DNA of 64,000 nucleotides. Source: Streptomyces spongiicola. GTDB lineage: Bacteria > Actinomycetota > Actinomycetes > Streptomycetales > Streptomycetaceae. Of this stretch, positions 1-7,342 are shown piece after piece. A program made the position numbers and the translations under genes. The notes beneath the pieces were generated by a model that saw only the letters and a program-made list of their open reading frames with translations, was not told where the DNA came from and searched no databases. Where the stretch lies: positions 4,923,501-4,987,500 of the forward strand of contig NZ_CP029254.1 of assembly GCF_003122365.1 (NCBI RefSeq), read 5' to 3'. Each line of letters begins with the position of its first letter. Positions within the stretch are counted from its first letter, which is position 1.

Positions 1-1280
1 GCCGCGGAGAGCACGGGACGGCGTTCCCGCACCCGCGCCGCGTACGAGCCGTACAGCGTGATCGACACGACCCCGAGCACCGCCAGCAGCCCCAGCAGGA
101 CCGTGCCCGCCCAGCCCCCGGAGTGGAAGGCGACGGCGCCCAGCGTGCCGCCCGCGCTGCTGCCCAGGTAGTACGCGGACTGGTAGAGGGCAGAAGCCTG
201 CGCGCGGCCCGTCGCCGCGGTACGGCTGACCGAGGAGGAGGCCACCGCGTGCCCCGCGAAGAAGCCCGCCGTGATCAGCACCAGGCCCGCCAGCACCGCG
301 GTCAGCGAGTCGGCGAGCGACAGCAGCAGACCCGCCGCCGTCGTGCCGACCGCCAGGTACAGCGCACCGCGCCGGCCCAGCCTCCCCACCAGGCGGCCCG
401 CCGCGGCCGACGACACCGTACCGACCAGATAGACCAGGAAGACGGAGCCGACGACCCCCTGGGACAGCCCGAACGGGTCGGCCGCGAGGCGGTAGCCGAT
501 CACGGTGTACACCGCGCCGAAGACCGTCATGAACAGCGCGCCGATCCCGTACAGCCGCATCAGCAGCGGGTCCGACAGATGACCGCGGACGGTGCGCGCC
601 AGCGCGCCCGGGTCCAGCGGGCCGGGTGCGAAGTGCCGCGCCTTCGGCAGCAGCAGCCGGAACGCCACGGTGCAGACCACCGCCATCAGCCCGACCGCGG
701 CGAGGGCCGCCCGCCAGCCCCACAGCTGCGCGACCCAGCCCGTCACGATCCGGCCGCTCATCCCGCCGACGCTGCTGCCCGCGACGAACAGCCCGATCGC
801 CCCGATCAGCGCCTTCGGGCGCACCTCCTCCGCCAGGTACGCCATCGCCGAGGCGGGGATGCCCGCCAGCGCCGCGCCCTGCACCGCGCGCAGGGCCACC
901 AGCCACTCCGGGCCGGGCGCGAACGGGACCAGCAGCCCGAGGGCCGTCGCCACCACCAGGGACACCGTCATCAGCCGCACCCGGCCGAACCGCTCGGACA
1001 GCGCGCTGAGCGGCAGTACGCACAGGGCGAGCGCCCCGGTGGCCGCGGAGACGGTCCAACTGGCCGTGCTCGCGGTCACGCCGAACTCGGCGGACACGGC
1101 GGGCAGCAGGGCCTGGGTGGAGTAGAGGAGGGCGAAGGCGGCGACACCGGCGGCGAAGAGCGCGAGGTTCATCCTCCGGTAGCCGGGGCGCCCGGGGGCG
1201 AGCCGGGGCGGGGCGGGTTCGGGGGACGGCGAGGAGAGGGCACCCACGGTGGCGGGCGCCCCGGTACTGGCGGAAGGCAT
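1..1280 (-). CDS. MFS transporter (partial, runs off the left edge)
   Basis: This is a membrane exporter of the major facilitator superfamily, which moves a small molecule across the cytoplasmic membrane using the proton gradient; the substrate cannot be told. From ATG at 1280 the translation has a Pro/Ala-rich cytoplasmic N-terminus, then a run of hydrophobic helices starting with a stretch containing LALFAAGVAAFALLYSTQA, the loop motif SERFGRVR between helices 2 and 3 (the family's GxLaDrxGrR-like signature), and a second half with a weaker copy near GRLVGRLGRRG. About 426 residues are present with no stop before the window edge, so only the C-terminal end is missing. The gene is divergent from a LysR regulator 62 bp away, the usual arrangement for a regulator and its exporter target. 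The YnfM-like subgroup is the closest match from memory. Confidence 0.88.
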   Translation of the reverse strand, partial: MPSASTGAPATVGALSSPSPEPAPPRLAPGRPGYRRMNLALFAAGVAAFALLYSTQALLPAVSAEFGVTASTASWTVSAATGALALCVLPLSALSERFGRVRLMTVSLVVATALGLLVPFAPGPEWLVALRAVQGAALAGIPASAMAYLAEEVRPKALIGAIGLFVAGSSVGGMSGRIVTGWVAQLWGWRAALAAVGLMAVVCTVAFRLLLPKARHFAPGPLDPGALARTVRGHLSDPLLMRLYGIGALFMTVFGAVYTVIGYRLAADPFGLSQGVVGSVFLVYLVGTVSSAAAGRLVGRLGRRGALYLAVGTTAAGLLLSLADSLTAVLAGLVLITAGFFAGHAVASSSVSRTAATGRAQASALYQSAYYLGSSAGGTLGAVAFHSGGWAGTVLLGLLAVLGVVSITLYGSYAARVRERRPVLSA

Positions 1281-1301
1281 ACCCCGAAGGTAGGCACGGT
1301 C

Positions 1302-1325
1302 TTCTGATGCGTCCAATGCATAGAA
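1302..1325. promoter_or_regulatory. Imperfect inverted repeat between divergent MFS and LysR genes
   Basis: The 62-bp gap between the divergent genes is noticeably A+T richer than its surroundings. It contains TTCTGATGC at 1302-1310 and GCATAGAA at 1318-1325, which are inverted repeats apart from one extra base in the left arm. LysR-type regulators bind such interrupted dyads between themselves and their divergent target. Assignment as the operator is inference. Confidence 0.4.
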
Positions 1326-1342
1326 CGGCTTTAATCGTTCCC

Positions 1343-2296
1343 ATGGTGCATGACCGCAGTCCACGGCCCCGCCTGTCACCGAGCAGTTACGAAGAAGACA
1401 TGCGTCTGCTGCTCGCGCCGCGACTCGCGTACTTCGCCGGGGTCGCCCGCCACGAGCATGTGACCAGGGCCGCACAGGAACTCGGCGTGCCCCAGTCGAC
1501 GCTCTCGCGCGCCATGGTCCGTCTCGAACAGGACCTGGGCGTGGTGCTGTTCGCCCGCAAGGGCCGCACCGTGTCGCTGACACCCGCCGGCCGCGACTTC
1601 CTCGCCTCGGTGGAGCGGGCACTCGGCGAGGTCGAGCGGGCGGCGGAGTCGGTACGCGCGGACGCCGACCCGTCCGGGGGCAAGGTCGCCTTCGGATTCC
1701 TGCACACCATGGGCTCCGAGACCGTGCCCGAGCTGATCCGGGCGTTCCGCGTCGACCACCCCCGGGTCCGCTTCACGCTGGTCCAGAACTACGGCGAGGC
1801 CATGATCGAACGGCTCCGGGCCGGCGAACTCGACCTCTGCCTCACCTCACCGGTCCCCGACGCGCCCGACCTGGTCGCCCGGCGCCTCGACGAGCAGCGG
1901 CTGCGGCTCGTCGTGCCGGACGACCACCGGCTCGCCACCCGCAGGCGCATCCGGCTGGCCGAGGCCGCGGACGAGACGTTCGTGACCCTCGAACCCGGCT
2001 ACGGGCTGCGCCGCATCACCGACGCGCTCTGCGCCGAAGCGGGCTTCTCACCGCGCGTCGCCTTCGAGGGCGAGGAGGCGGAGACACTCCGCGGCCTCGT
2101 CGCCGCCGGCCTCGGCGTCGCCCTGCTGCCGCCGCCGGCGGTGCCGCGCCCCGGGGTGGTCGAACTGACCGTGACGGCACCGCGGGCGATCCGGGAGGTG
2201 GGGGTGGCGTGGCTCGACGGGCACCCGGACACCCCGCCGGTGGCGGCGTTCAAGAAGTTCCTGCTGTCGCGCCGGGGGAAGCTGCTCCCGGACTGA
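1343..2296 (+). CDS. LysR-family transcriptional regulator
   Basis: A DNA-binding regulator, probably of its own gene and the divergent exporter. The N-terminal winged helix-turn-helix is clear (AARQ-type segment with HEHVTRAAQELGVPQ, then STLSRAMVRLEQDLGV), followed by the linker helix and a periplasmic-binding-protein-like effector domain (VRFTLVQNYGEAMIERLRAGELD and EGEEAETLRGLVAAGLGVAL). Length (317 residues) is normal. I chose ATG 1343 over an in-frame ATG at 1307 because the extra codons lie in the A+T-rich operator region and include a rare TTA codon; ATG 1400 is a third possibility. The last residues (GKLLPD) are encoded by the first copy of a 16-bp repeat that continues past the stop codon, so the natural C-terminus may have been altered by repeat expansion. 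Effector unknown. Confidence 0.88.
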   Translation: MVHDRSPRPRLSPSSYEEDMRLLLAPRLAYFAGVARHEHVTRAAQELGVPQSTLSRAMVRLEQDLGVVLFARKGRTVSLTPAGRDFLASVERALGEVERAAESVRADADPSGGKVAFGFLHTMGSETVPELIRAFRVDHPRVRFTLVQNYGEAMIERLRAGELDLCLTSPVPDAPDLVARRLDEQRLRLVVPDDHRLATRRRIRLAEAADETFVTLEPGYGLRRITDALCAEAGFSPRVAFEGEEAETLRGLVAAGLGVALLPPPAVPRPGVVELTVTAPRAIREVGVAWLDGHPDTPPVAAFKKFLLSRRGKLLPD

Positions 2297-2340
2297 AGCT
2301 GCTCCCGGACCGAAGCCGTCGGGGGAAGCTGCTCCCGGAC
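2278..2340. repeat. Three 16-bp direct repeats spanning the LysR stop codon
   Basis: GAAGCTGCTCCCGGAC occurs at 2278-2293, 2295-2310 and 2325-2340. The first copy is inside the LysR reading frame and the others follow its stop codon. Confidence 0.85.
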
Positions 2341-2755
2341 CGAGCCGCGCGAGCCGGGACTGCCCGCCCGGCGGGGACGAGGGCGCTCCTGCCCGCGGGC
2401 TCCCATGACCGTACGCCTGACCGGCTCGGCTCGGCTCGCGCCCGCAGCCGGGCCGTACGCCGGGGGCTGCGCCAGTACGCCCGGCCGGGCTTGTGCCCGC
2501 CCGGCTCGGCGTCCGCACGCTCAGCCCGTGCGCCCGGCTGGATTTGCGCACGCCCGGCTCGGCGTCCGCACGCCGGCGTGCGGGAGGGCTTTCCGTACCG
2601 CCGCCGCAACTCCGGGCACGCACCGGTTCTCCGGAGCCCCCGCGCCGTCAGTGCCCCCCGCGCCGTCGGTGTCGTCAGTGCCCCTCGTGAGGCCAGCACC
2701 GTCAGCACCATCAGTGCAGTCAGCACCGCCGGCACCGCCGGCACCGTCAGTGCCG
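2341..2755. other. Intergenic repeat-rich stretch, no gene seen
   Basis: Convergent gap between LysR and the hydrolase. It holds a duplicated GCCCGGCTCGGCGTCCGCAC segment near 2510 and 2555 and a degenerate run of CCGTCAGTGCC/CCGTCAGCACC units at about 2645-2765 that enters the 3' end of the next gene. Open frames here have no recognisable protein character and look like shadows of the repeats. Confidence 0.6.
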
Positions 2756-3616
2756 TCAGTGCCGCAACGCCCGCCCGAAGCCCGCCGCCAGGGGCATGCG
2801 GAGGCCCAGCGGCGGGGGAGCGGCGAGCGCGTCCGCGACGGGACGGGCGTAGGCGCGCGAGAACAGCGAGCCGAGGACGAAGTCCGCTGCCAGCGCCTGT
2901 ACTTCGGCCTGGTACTGCCGCAGCGCGTGCCCGTCCGAGTGGACCTCGAACCGGCAGGTGTCGCGGTTGGTCTTCTTCGCCCGTTCCGCCAGCCGGTACG
3001 ACAGTTCCGGAGCGCTCCTGGCGTCGTCGGTGCCGTGCACGATCAGCACCCGGCGGCCCACGAGCTGCTTCACCGGTTCGGGGTCCGCCGCCGTGTCGCC
3101 CTCCGGCAGCCAAGGGGCGAGTGCCAGCACCGAGTTGACGGCGTTGTGGCCGGCCGCGTACAGCGCGGCGCGGCCTCCCATGCCCTGGCCGGCCAGGCAC
3201 ACGGGGACGTCGCCGTAGCGCCGTACCGCCTCGTCCACCGCCCGGGACGCGTCCCCGGCGAGCCGGGCCTCCGCGCCGTTCCAGCCGCGACCGCGGTAGC
3301 GCACCACATGCGCGGCGAGACCGTCCGCGCGGCCGGCCCGGGCGAGTGAGCGCGCCAGCGGCAGCGCGAAGGCGCGGGAGAGTGCGGAGGGGCCGCGTGC
3401 CGACCGGGGATCGCCGTCCGGAAGTACCAGCACCACTGCGGTGACGACCCCGTCCGCCGACTCCCCGAACGTCCGGACCGCGCGGCCCAGCCCGGCCCGC
3501 GCATCGCCGTCGCCTTCCCGTTCCTCCCGCACCGCGCTTCCCTCGAACCGTGCGCGGACCGACCCCGCCGCGCCCGCCATACGCCCCCACCACCGGGGCA
3601 GTGCCTGGTGTGCCAT
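2756..3616 (-). CDS. Alpha/beta hydrolase-fold protein lacking the nucleophile serine
   Basis: A 286-residue protein of the alpha/beta hydrolase (dienelactone hydrolase/esterase-like) fold. The core pattern is present: strand VVTAVVLVLPDG with an oxyanion-side loop, a nucleophile-elbow position GQGMGG, the acid-strand VLIVHGTDDARSAPELSY and a late histidine in HSDGHALRQY. The elbow should read G-x-S-x-G; here the serine is glycine, so a classical ester hydrolase mechanism is not possible unless another residue substitutes. The protein lies upstream of, and divergent from, adenosine deaminase. A shared function with nucleoside metabolism is not shown. It may be a non-catalytic or binding member of the fold. 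The start at 3616 is the first ATG; later starts are possible because the first 30 residues are poorly structured. Confidence 0.75.
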   Translation of the reverse strand: MAHQALPRWWGRMAGAAGSVRARFEGSAVREEREGDGDARAGLGRAVRTFGESADGVVTAVVLVLPDGDPRSARGPSALSRAFALPLARSLARAGRADGLAAHVVRYRGRGWNGAEARLAGDASRAVDEAVRRYGDVPVCLAGQGMGGRAALYAAGHNAVNSVLALAPWLPEGDTAADPEPVKQLVGRRVLIVHGTDDARSAPELSYRLAERAKKTNRDTCRFEVHSDGHALRQYQAEVQALAADFVLGSLFSRAYARPVADALAAPPPLGLRMPLAAGFGRALRH

Positions 3617-3703
3617 CCCAGAACAGTCTCAGAAGGGCAGGTGTACGCCACCCGTCCGCACGGTCACCGTTGCGTATCGACAGTCGATTCGTGCAGATGC
3701 CTT

Positions 3704-3715
3704 CTACGCGCGTAG
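3704..3715. promoter_or_regulatory. Perfect palindrome CTACGCGCGTAG upstream of add (nucleoside operator, copy 1)
   Basis: A 12-bp perfect dyad with 16 bp between it and the add start codon. Identical copies stand in front of deoC (18536-18547) and the purine nucleoside phosphorylase gene (24109-24120). The central CG step resembles LacI-family operators, but the regulator is unknown. Its position close to the start fits a repressor site overlapping the promoter. Confidence 0.75.
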
Positions 3716-3731
3716 GTAATAGAGTGCGGAG

Positions 3732-4919
3732 ATGACGAGCCAGAAACCCCACGCGTCCTCCGGGGGAAGCGCCCCCGGGCACCAGGGGCCGACCGCGGAG
3801 CAGATCCGCCGCGCCCCCAAGGTTCTTCTGCACGACCACCTCGACGGCGGGCTGCGCCCCGGGACGGTCATCGACCTCGCCCGAGCGGTCGGCTACGACA
3901 GACTGCCCGAGACCGAGCCGGACAAACTCGGCGTCTGGTTCCACGAGGCCGCCGACTCCGGCTCGCTGGAACGCTATCTGGAGACGTTCGCGCACACCTG
4001 TGCCGTCATGCAGACCCGGGAGGCCCTCGAACGCGTCGCCGTCGAGTGCGCCGAGGACCTGGCCGAGGACGGCGTCGTCTACGCCGAGGTGCGCTACGCG
4101 CCGGAGCAGCACCTCGAAGCGGGGCTGACCCTGGAAGAGGTCGTCGAGGCCGTCAACGAGGGATTCCGTGAGGGCGAGCGCCGCGCCCGGGCCAACGGCC
4201 ACCGCATCCGGGTCGGCGCCCTGCTGACCGCCATGCGGCACGCCGCCCGTGCCCTGGAGATCGCCGAGGTCGCCAACCGCTACCGCGACGAGGGCGTCGT
4301 GGGCTTCGACATCGCGGGTGCCGAGGCCGGCTACCCGCCCACCCGCCACCTGGACGCCTTCGAGTACCTCAAGCGGGAGAACAACCACTTCACGATCCAC
4401 GCCGGGGAGGGGTTCGGGCTGCCGTCCATCTGGCAGGCCCTGCAGTGGTGCGGCGCCGACCGGCTCGGTCACGGCGTCCGCATCATCGACGACATCGAGG
4501 TCGCCGCCGACGGCGGTGTGAAGCTGGGGCGGCTGGCCGCGTACGTCCGGGACAAGCGGATCCCGCTGGAGCTGTGCCCGACGTCCAATCTCCAGACCGG
4601 TGCGGCGCCCTCGTACGAGGAGCACCCCATCGGGCTGCTGCGCCGGCTGCACTTCCGGGCCACCGTCAACACGGACAACCGGCTGATGAGCAACACGAGC
4701 ATGAGTCGTGAATTCGAGCTGCTGACCGAGACGTTCGGCTACACGCTCGACGACATGCAGTGGTTCACCGTCAATGCGATGAAGTCGGCGTTCATTCCTT
4801 TTGATGAGCGACTCGCGATGATCAATGATGTCATCAAGCCGGGATACGCTGAACTCAGGTCCGAGTGGCTCTTTCGGCAGACGGCCACGACCAGCGGTTC
4901 CGGCTCCGAACAGGGCTGA
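3732..4919 (+). CDS. add: Adenosine deaminase
   Basis: Hydrolyses adenosine and deoxyadenosine to inosine and deoxyinosine in purine salvage, a zinc enzyme of the cytoplasm. Diagnostic motifs are all visible: the zinc pair HDHLDGG near residue 35, the third zinc histidine and substrate residues in HFTIHAGEGFG, a histidine in GADRLGHGVRI that lines the active site, and the metal aspartate in ATVNTDNRLMS. At 395 residues it is slightly longer than typical because of a Ser/Gly-rich N-terminal tail of about 25 residues. ATG 3732 has GCGGAG just upstream. The palindromic operator 16 bp before the start is shared with deoC and the nucleoside phosphorylase, whose products act on the next steps of the pathway. 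Confidence 0.97.
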   Translation: MTSQKPHASSGGSAPGHQGPTAEQIRRAPKVLLHDHLDGGLRPGTVIDLARAVGYDRLPETEPDKLGVWFHEAADSGSLERYLETFAHTCAVMQTREALERVAVECAEDLAEDGVVYAEVRYAPEQHLEAGLTLEEVVEAVNEGFREGERRARANGHRIRVGALLTAMRHAARALEIAEVANRYRDEGVVGFDIAGAEAGYPPTRHLDAFEYLKRENNHFTIHAGEGFGLPSIWQALQWCGADRLGHGVRIIDDIEVAADGGVKLGRLAAYVRDKRIPLELCPTSNLQTGAAPSYEEHPIGLLRRLHFRATVNTDNRLMSNTSMSREFELLTETFGYTLDDMQWFTVNAMKSAFIPFDERLAMINDVIKPGYAELRSEWLFRQTATTSGSGSEQG

Positions 4920-4983
4920 GTCGAGGAGACGGGAAAACGGCCGGGATTGTCAACCCCCCGGTCCTTTTCCTGTTCCCGGGTGT

Positions 4984-5013
4984 TTGCGGGTCCGGGGAAG
5001 TGCTGGCTAGCTT
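4984..5013 (+). promoter_or_regulatory. Candidate sigma-70-type promoter for the small secreted protein
   Basis: TTGCGG at 4984-4989 and TAGCTT at 5008-5013 are separated by 18 bp and lie about 50 bp upstream of the start at 5063. This is a sequence match only. Confidence 0.4.
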
Positions 5014-5062
5014 GCGAAGCCGTGTCATTCTCCTCTCCCCCCTCACCAAGGAAACCCACCTG

Positions 5063-5371
5063 ATGAAGCAAGCTGCTGCCAAGACCCTCGGTGCCGCCGC
5101 CCTGGGCGCCGCCTTCGCCGCTGCCGCCGCCGGTTCCGCGTCGGCGACGACGGCCCTCCCCGACGTCGGCACACCGCTCGACGCCCTCTCCGCCGTCCAG
5201 CCGGCCGCGCTGCCCGCCGTCCAGGACCTCGCCGGGCGGAACCTCGCCGGGCAGTCCGGCCCCCGGCTCCTGCCCGCGCCCGCCCCGGCCGGCGGCCTGC
5301 TGGGCGGTCTGCCGGTCGGCGCGACGCCGCTGAACGGCCTCCCGCTGAACGGTCTTCCGCTGCCCATGTAA
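5063..5371 (+). CDS. Small secreted Ala/Pro/Leu-rich protein
   Basis: A 102-residue exported protein of unknown function. The start ATG 5063 follows an AAGGAAAC ribosome site. Residues 1-28 are a typical Sec signal peptide: two lysine-containing N-terminal turns, a long alanine-rich hydrophobic core and an SASA cleavage region. The mature part is low in charge and ends with repeated NGLPL units. A second protein of similar architecture, also signal peptide plus a short Leu/Pro/Gly-rich mature part, is encoded at 14464-14805. Such proteins are common in Streptomyces and are sometimes mislabelled as ATP-binding; I see no nucleotide-binding motif. Role at the cell surface is possible but unproven. 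Confidence 0.75.
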   Translation: MKQAAAKTLGAAALGAAFAAAAAGSASATTALPDVGTPLDALSAVQPAALPAVQDLAGRNLAGQSGPRLLPAPAPAGGLLGGLPVGATPLNGLPLNGLPLPM

Positions 5372-5511
5372 CGCGGGTGAGCGCCCGTGCGGCGCGGGTG
5401 TGGTGCCCGTGTGGCGCGGGTGGCGCCTGTGCGGCGCGCGTGTGGCGGGCGGGCGCCGAGGGATCCGCCGGGCACCGGTCGGGCACCGGACGAGCCGAGC
5501 CCTGGATACAC

Positions 5512-5544
5512 GGGGCGCGCACCCGGCAACGGGGTGCGCGCCCC
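5512..5544. terminator. Strong hairpin between convergent genes
   Basis: GGGGCGCGCACCC (5512-5524) and GGGTGCGCGCCCC (5532-5544) form a perfect 13-bp stem with a 7-base loop. It lies between the 3' ends of the secreted-protein gene and the PspC gene, so it can serve as a bidirectional terminator. No T-tract follows, as is usual in Streptomyces. Confidence 0.7.
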
Positions 5545-5564
5545 GCTCCTGGCCGCGGCGGCCG

Positions 5565-5795
5565 TCACCAGGTGGTGGACGCGGGCTTCTCCGCCGGCAG
5601 CAGCAGCCACAGCGCCAGATAGAGCAGGAACTGCGGGCCGGGCAGCAGACAGGACACCAGGAAGATCACGCGCACGGTGGTCGCGGAGATGCCGAAGCGC
5701 CGTGCCAGCGCCGCGCACACTCCGCCGATCATCCTTCCCCCACTCCTCCGGAGCGGGCGGTGCCCCCAGTCACGGGGTCGGGTGAGTGCGGCCAT
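5565..5795 (-). CDS. PspC-domain membrane protein
   Basis: A 76-residue protein consisting almost entirely of one PspC domain: the signature RMIGGVCAALARRFGIS with the following TTVRVIFLVSCLLPGPQFLLYLALWLLLP hydrophobic hairpin is evident (the helix is described over residues 36-70). PspC proteins sit in the cytoplasmic membrane and are tied to envelope-stress responses. ATG 5795 is chosen because AAGGAG stands at the right distance; an upstream in-frame extension has no such site and no domain character. It is a stand-alone short version, not the larger multi-domain PspC kinase-like form. Confidence 0.85.
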   Translation of the reverse strand: MAALTRPRDWGHRPLRRSGGRMIGGVCAALARRFGISATTVRVIFLVSCLLPGPQFLLYLALWLLLPAEKPASTTW

Positions 5796-5886
5796 GGTGG
5801 GCTCCTTCGCGAGTCCTTCGGGGAGCCGTTCCGTCGGGCTCCCGATGACTCCATCGTCTCCCGGAACAAGCGGAGCAAGCGTCGCT

Positions 5887-6456
5887 CTAGGGGGCGATCC
5901 CGACCCTGGGAATCGTCGGGGTGGGACCCTGGGGGACGTCGTCCCGGAGCACACGCCCCCGCCCTCCGCCGCGGCCCGCCGGACGGCGTCCGGAACCCCC
6001 GCGCCGCAGCCGGGCCCGCCCGGCGGGGACGACGAGGAGATGGGCCAGCGCCACCCCCGCGGTGTTGAGGAGCAGCGAGTCCACGTCGACGACCCGGCCC
6101 GGTACCGCGGTCTGGAGCAGTTCGATACCCAGGGACATCAGCGCCCCCGCCGCGACCGTACGCGCCAGCGAGGCCCACGGTGAGACGGCGATCCTGCCGC
6201 CCGCCATCGGAAGCAGTATCCCGAGGGGCGCCAGGAGCAGCAGCCCCTCGCCGATCCGGCGTGCCGCCTGGACGGGGCCCGCCGCGAGGTCCGCCTTGAT
6301 GCCCGCCAGCGGCTCCAGATTCGCCGCCGTCACCCACGGCACGTCCAGTGGGCGGAGCGTCAGCCACGCCACGACGGCGAGATGTGCGAAGAGGAGGACG
6401 CCTCCCGCCACGCGGAAGCGGATGGCGGCACTGCCGCCCGAACCTTGACGCTGCAC
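5887..6456 (-). CDS. VanZ-like family membrane protein
   Basis: A small membrane protein of the VanZ-like family, about 190 residues. Four hydrophobic segments are visible, starting with GGVLLFAHLAVVAWLTLRP, and the family signature GIELLQ...PGRVVDVDSLLLNTAG is complete. VanZ gives low-level teicoplanin resistance in enterococci; for the widespread actinobacterial homologues the function is not known. The C-terminal 35 residues are Arg/Gly-rich and probably cytoplasmic. The start is uncertain: GTG 6456 gives a protein beginning just before the first helix, GTG 6504 adds 16 unstructured residues. It follows the afsQ operon in the same direction with about 180 bp between. Confidence 0.82.
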   Translation of the reverse strand: MQRQGSGGSAAIRFRVAGGVLLFAHLAVVAWLTLRPLDVPWVTAANLEPLAGIKADLAAGPVQAARRIGEGLLLLAPLGILLPMAGGRIAVSPWASLARTVAAGALMSLGIELLQTAVPGRVVDVDSLLLNTAGVALAHLLVVPAGRARLRRGGSGRRPAGRGGGRGRVLRDDVPQGPTPTIPRVGIAP

Positions 6457-6637
6457 GCCCCCCAAGACGCGATGGCCGGTGGGATCGGTTCCGCACGGAC
6501 GCACCCGTGTTGTGAGCCCCGCCGAAGCCGCCCCGGCCGTCCTGCTCGGCGGTTCACCCGCACGGGACGTCCCCGGCGGCCCTGCTCGGCAGTCCTGCTC
6601 GCCGGTCCTGCTCGGCAGTCCTCGCCGGGAGCGCTGC

Positions 6638-7342
6638 TCAGGAGGCCGGGGCAGGGGCCGGCAGGGCGGTGGTCGGCAGGGCGCTGTCGGGCCGCTGCCT
6701 GACCGAGTCCGTACAGCGGTAGCCGCGCGGTGCGTCGTCGCCCGGTCCGGCCAGGACCACCGTGCCGCTCTCGGCCGCCGCCGGGCTTTCCGCCAGCGTG
6801 CACACGACCTGCGCCAGTGCCGCCGCGGCCAGGTCCTCGGGCCGGCGGCTCAGTCGCAGCGTGCCCGCCGGATCGCCGTCGCGCGGTGCGGAGACGGTCA
6901 GCGCCCCCCGTACGAGGCTCGCGAACCCGGCTTCCCGCTCGGTCGCCGAAGGCTGCTCCAGCAGCTCGCCCAGGAGGATCCCGGCGGTGCGCACCCGGTC
7001 GCCGGTCCGTCCCTCGGAGACCGTGACGGTGCGCTCCACCGCCTTGAGCGCCGAAGCGCACACCAGGTACACGCGCACCGGCATCTGCTGCGGTGCCGGG
7101 GCGGTGGTCTCCTTGCCGGCGAGCGTGCACGGCACCCGGGAGGGCGCCGGGCCCGCGTCGACCGGCACCGCGGTCGTCCTGATGCCGCAGCCGGCGGCGG
7201 CAGCGAGGGCGACCGCGGCCGCCAGGGCCGCGGCCGCCCGGCGTGCCCTGGGCCGGGGGGCGCCGCGACCCGGCCCGGCGGGTCCGGAGTCCGCCGTCGC
7301 GTCCGCCGCGGGGGGTCGCTGCTGCCCGCGTCCTCGGATCAC
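6638..7342 (-). CDS. Lipoprotein of the afsQ operon
   Basis: A predicted lipoprotein of 234 residues whose GTG start overlaps the afsQ2 stop codon (GTGA), indicating translational coupling. After an unusually long Arg-rich N-terminus a hydrophobic core ends in the lipobox AAAAGC with the lipidated cysteine at about residue 52. The mature part has conserved cysteine-containing segments (RVPCTLAG, YLVCASALKAVERTVTV, VVCTLAES) and resembles the GerMN-like extracytoplasmic lipoproteins found with two-component systems. In S. coelicolor a lipoprotein gene likewise follows afsQ2. A sensory or modulatory role for the AfsQ2 kinase is a reasonable inference. Confidence 0.8.
   Translation of the reverse strand: MIRGRGQQRPPAADATADSGPAGPGRGAPRPRARRAAAALAAAVALAAAAGCGIRTTAVPVDAGPAPSRVPCTLAGKETTAPAPQQMPVRVYLVCASALKAVERTVTVSEGRTGDRVRTAGILLGELLEQPSATEREAGFASLVRGALTVSAPRDGDPAGTLRLSRRPEDLAAAALAQVVCTLAESPAAAESGTVVLAGPGDDAPRGYRCTDSVRQRPDSALPTTALPAPAPAS

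Noticed and set aside
2250..4652. 800-residue frame on the minus strand over hydrolase and add
   Set aside because: It runs antisense through adenosine deaminase and through repeats and shows no domain; an effect of very high GC.
5565..5954. Longer PspC protein starting at 5954
   Set aside because: The added N-terminus has no domain character and AAGGAG stands just before ATG 5795.
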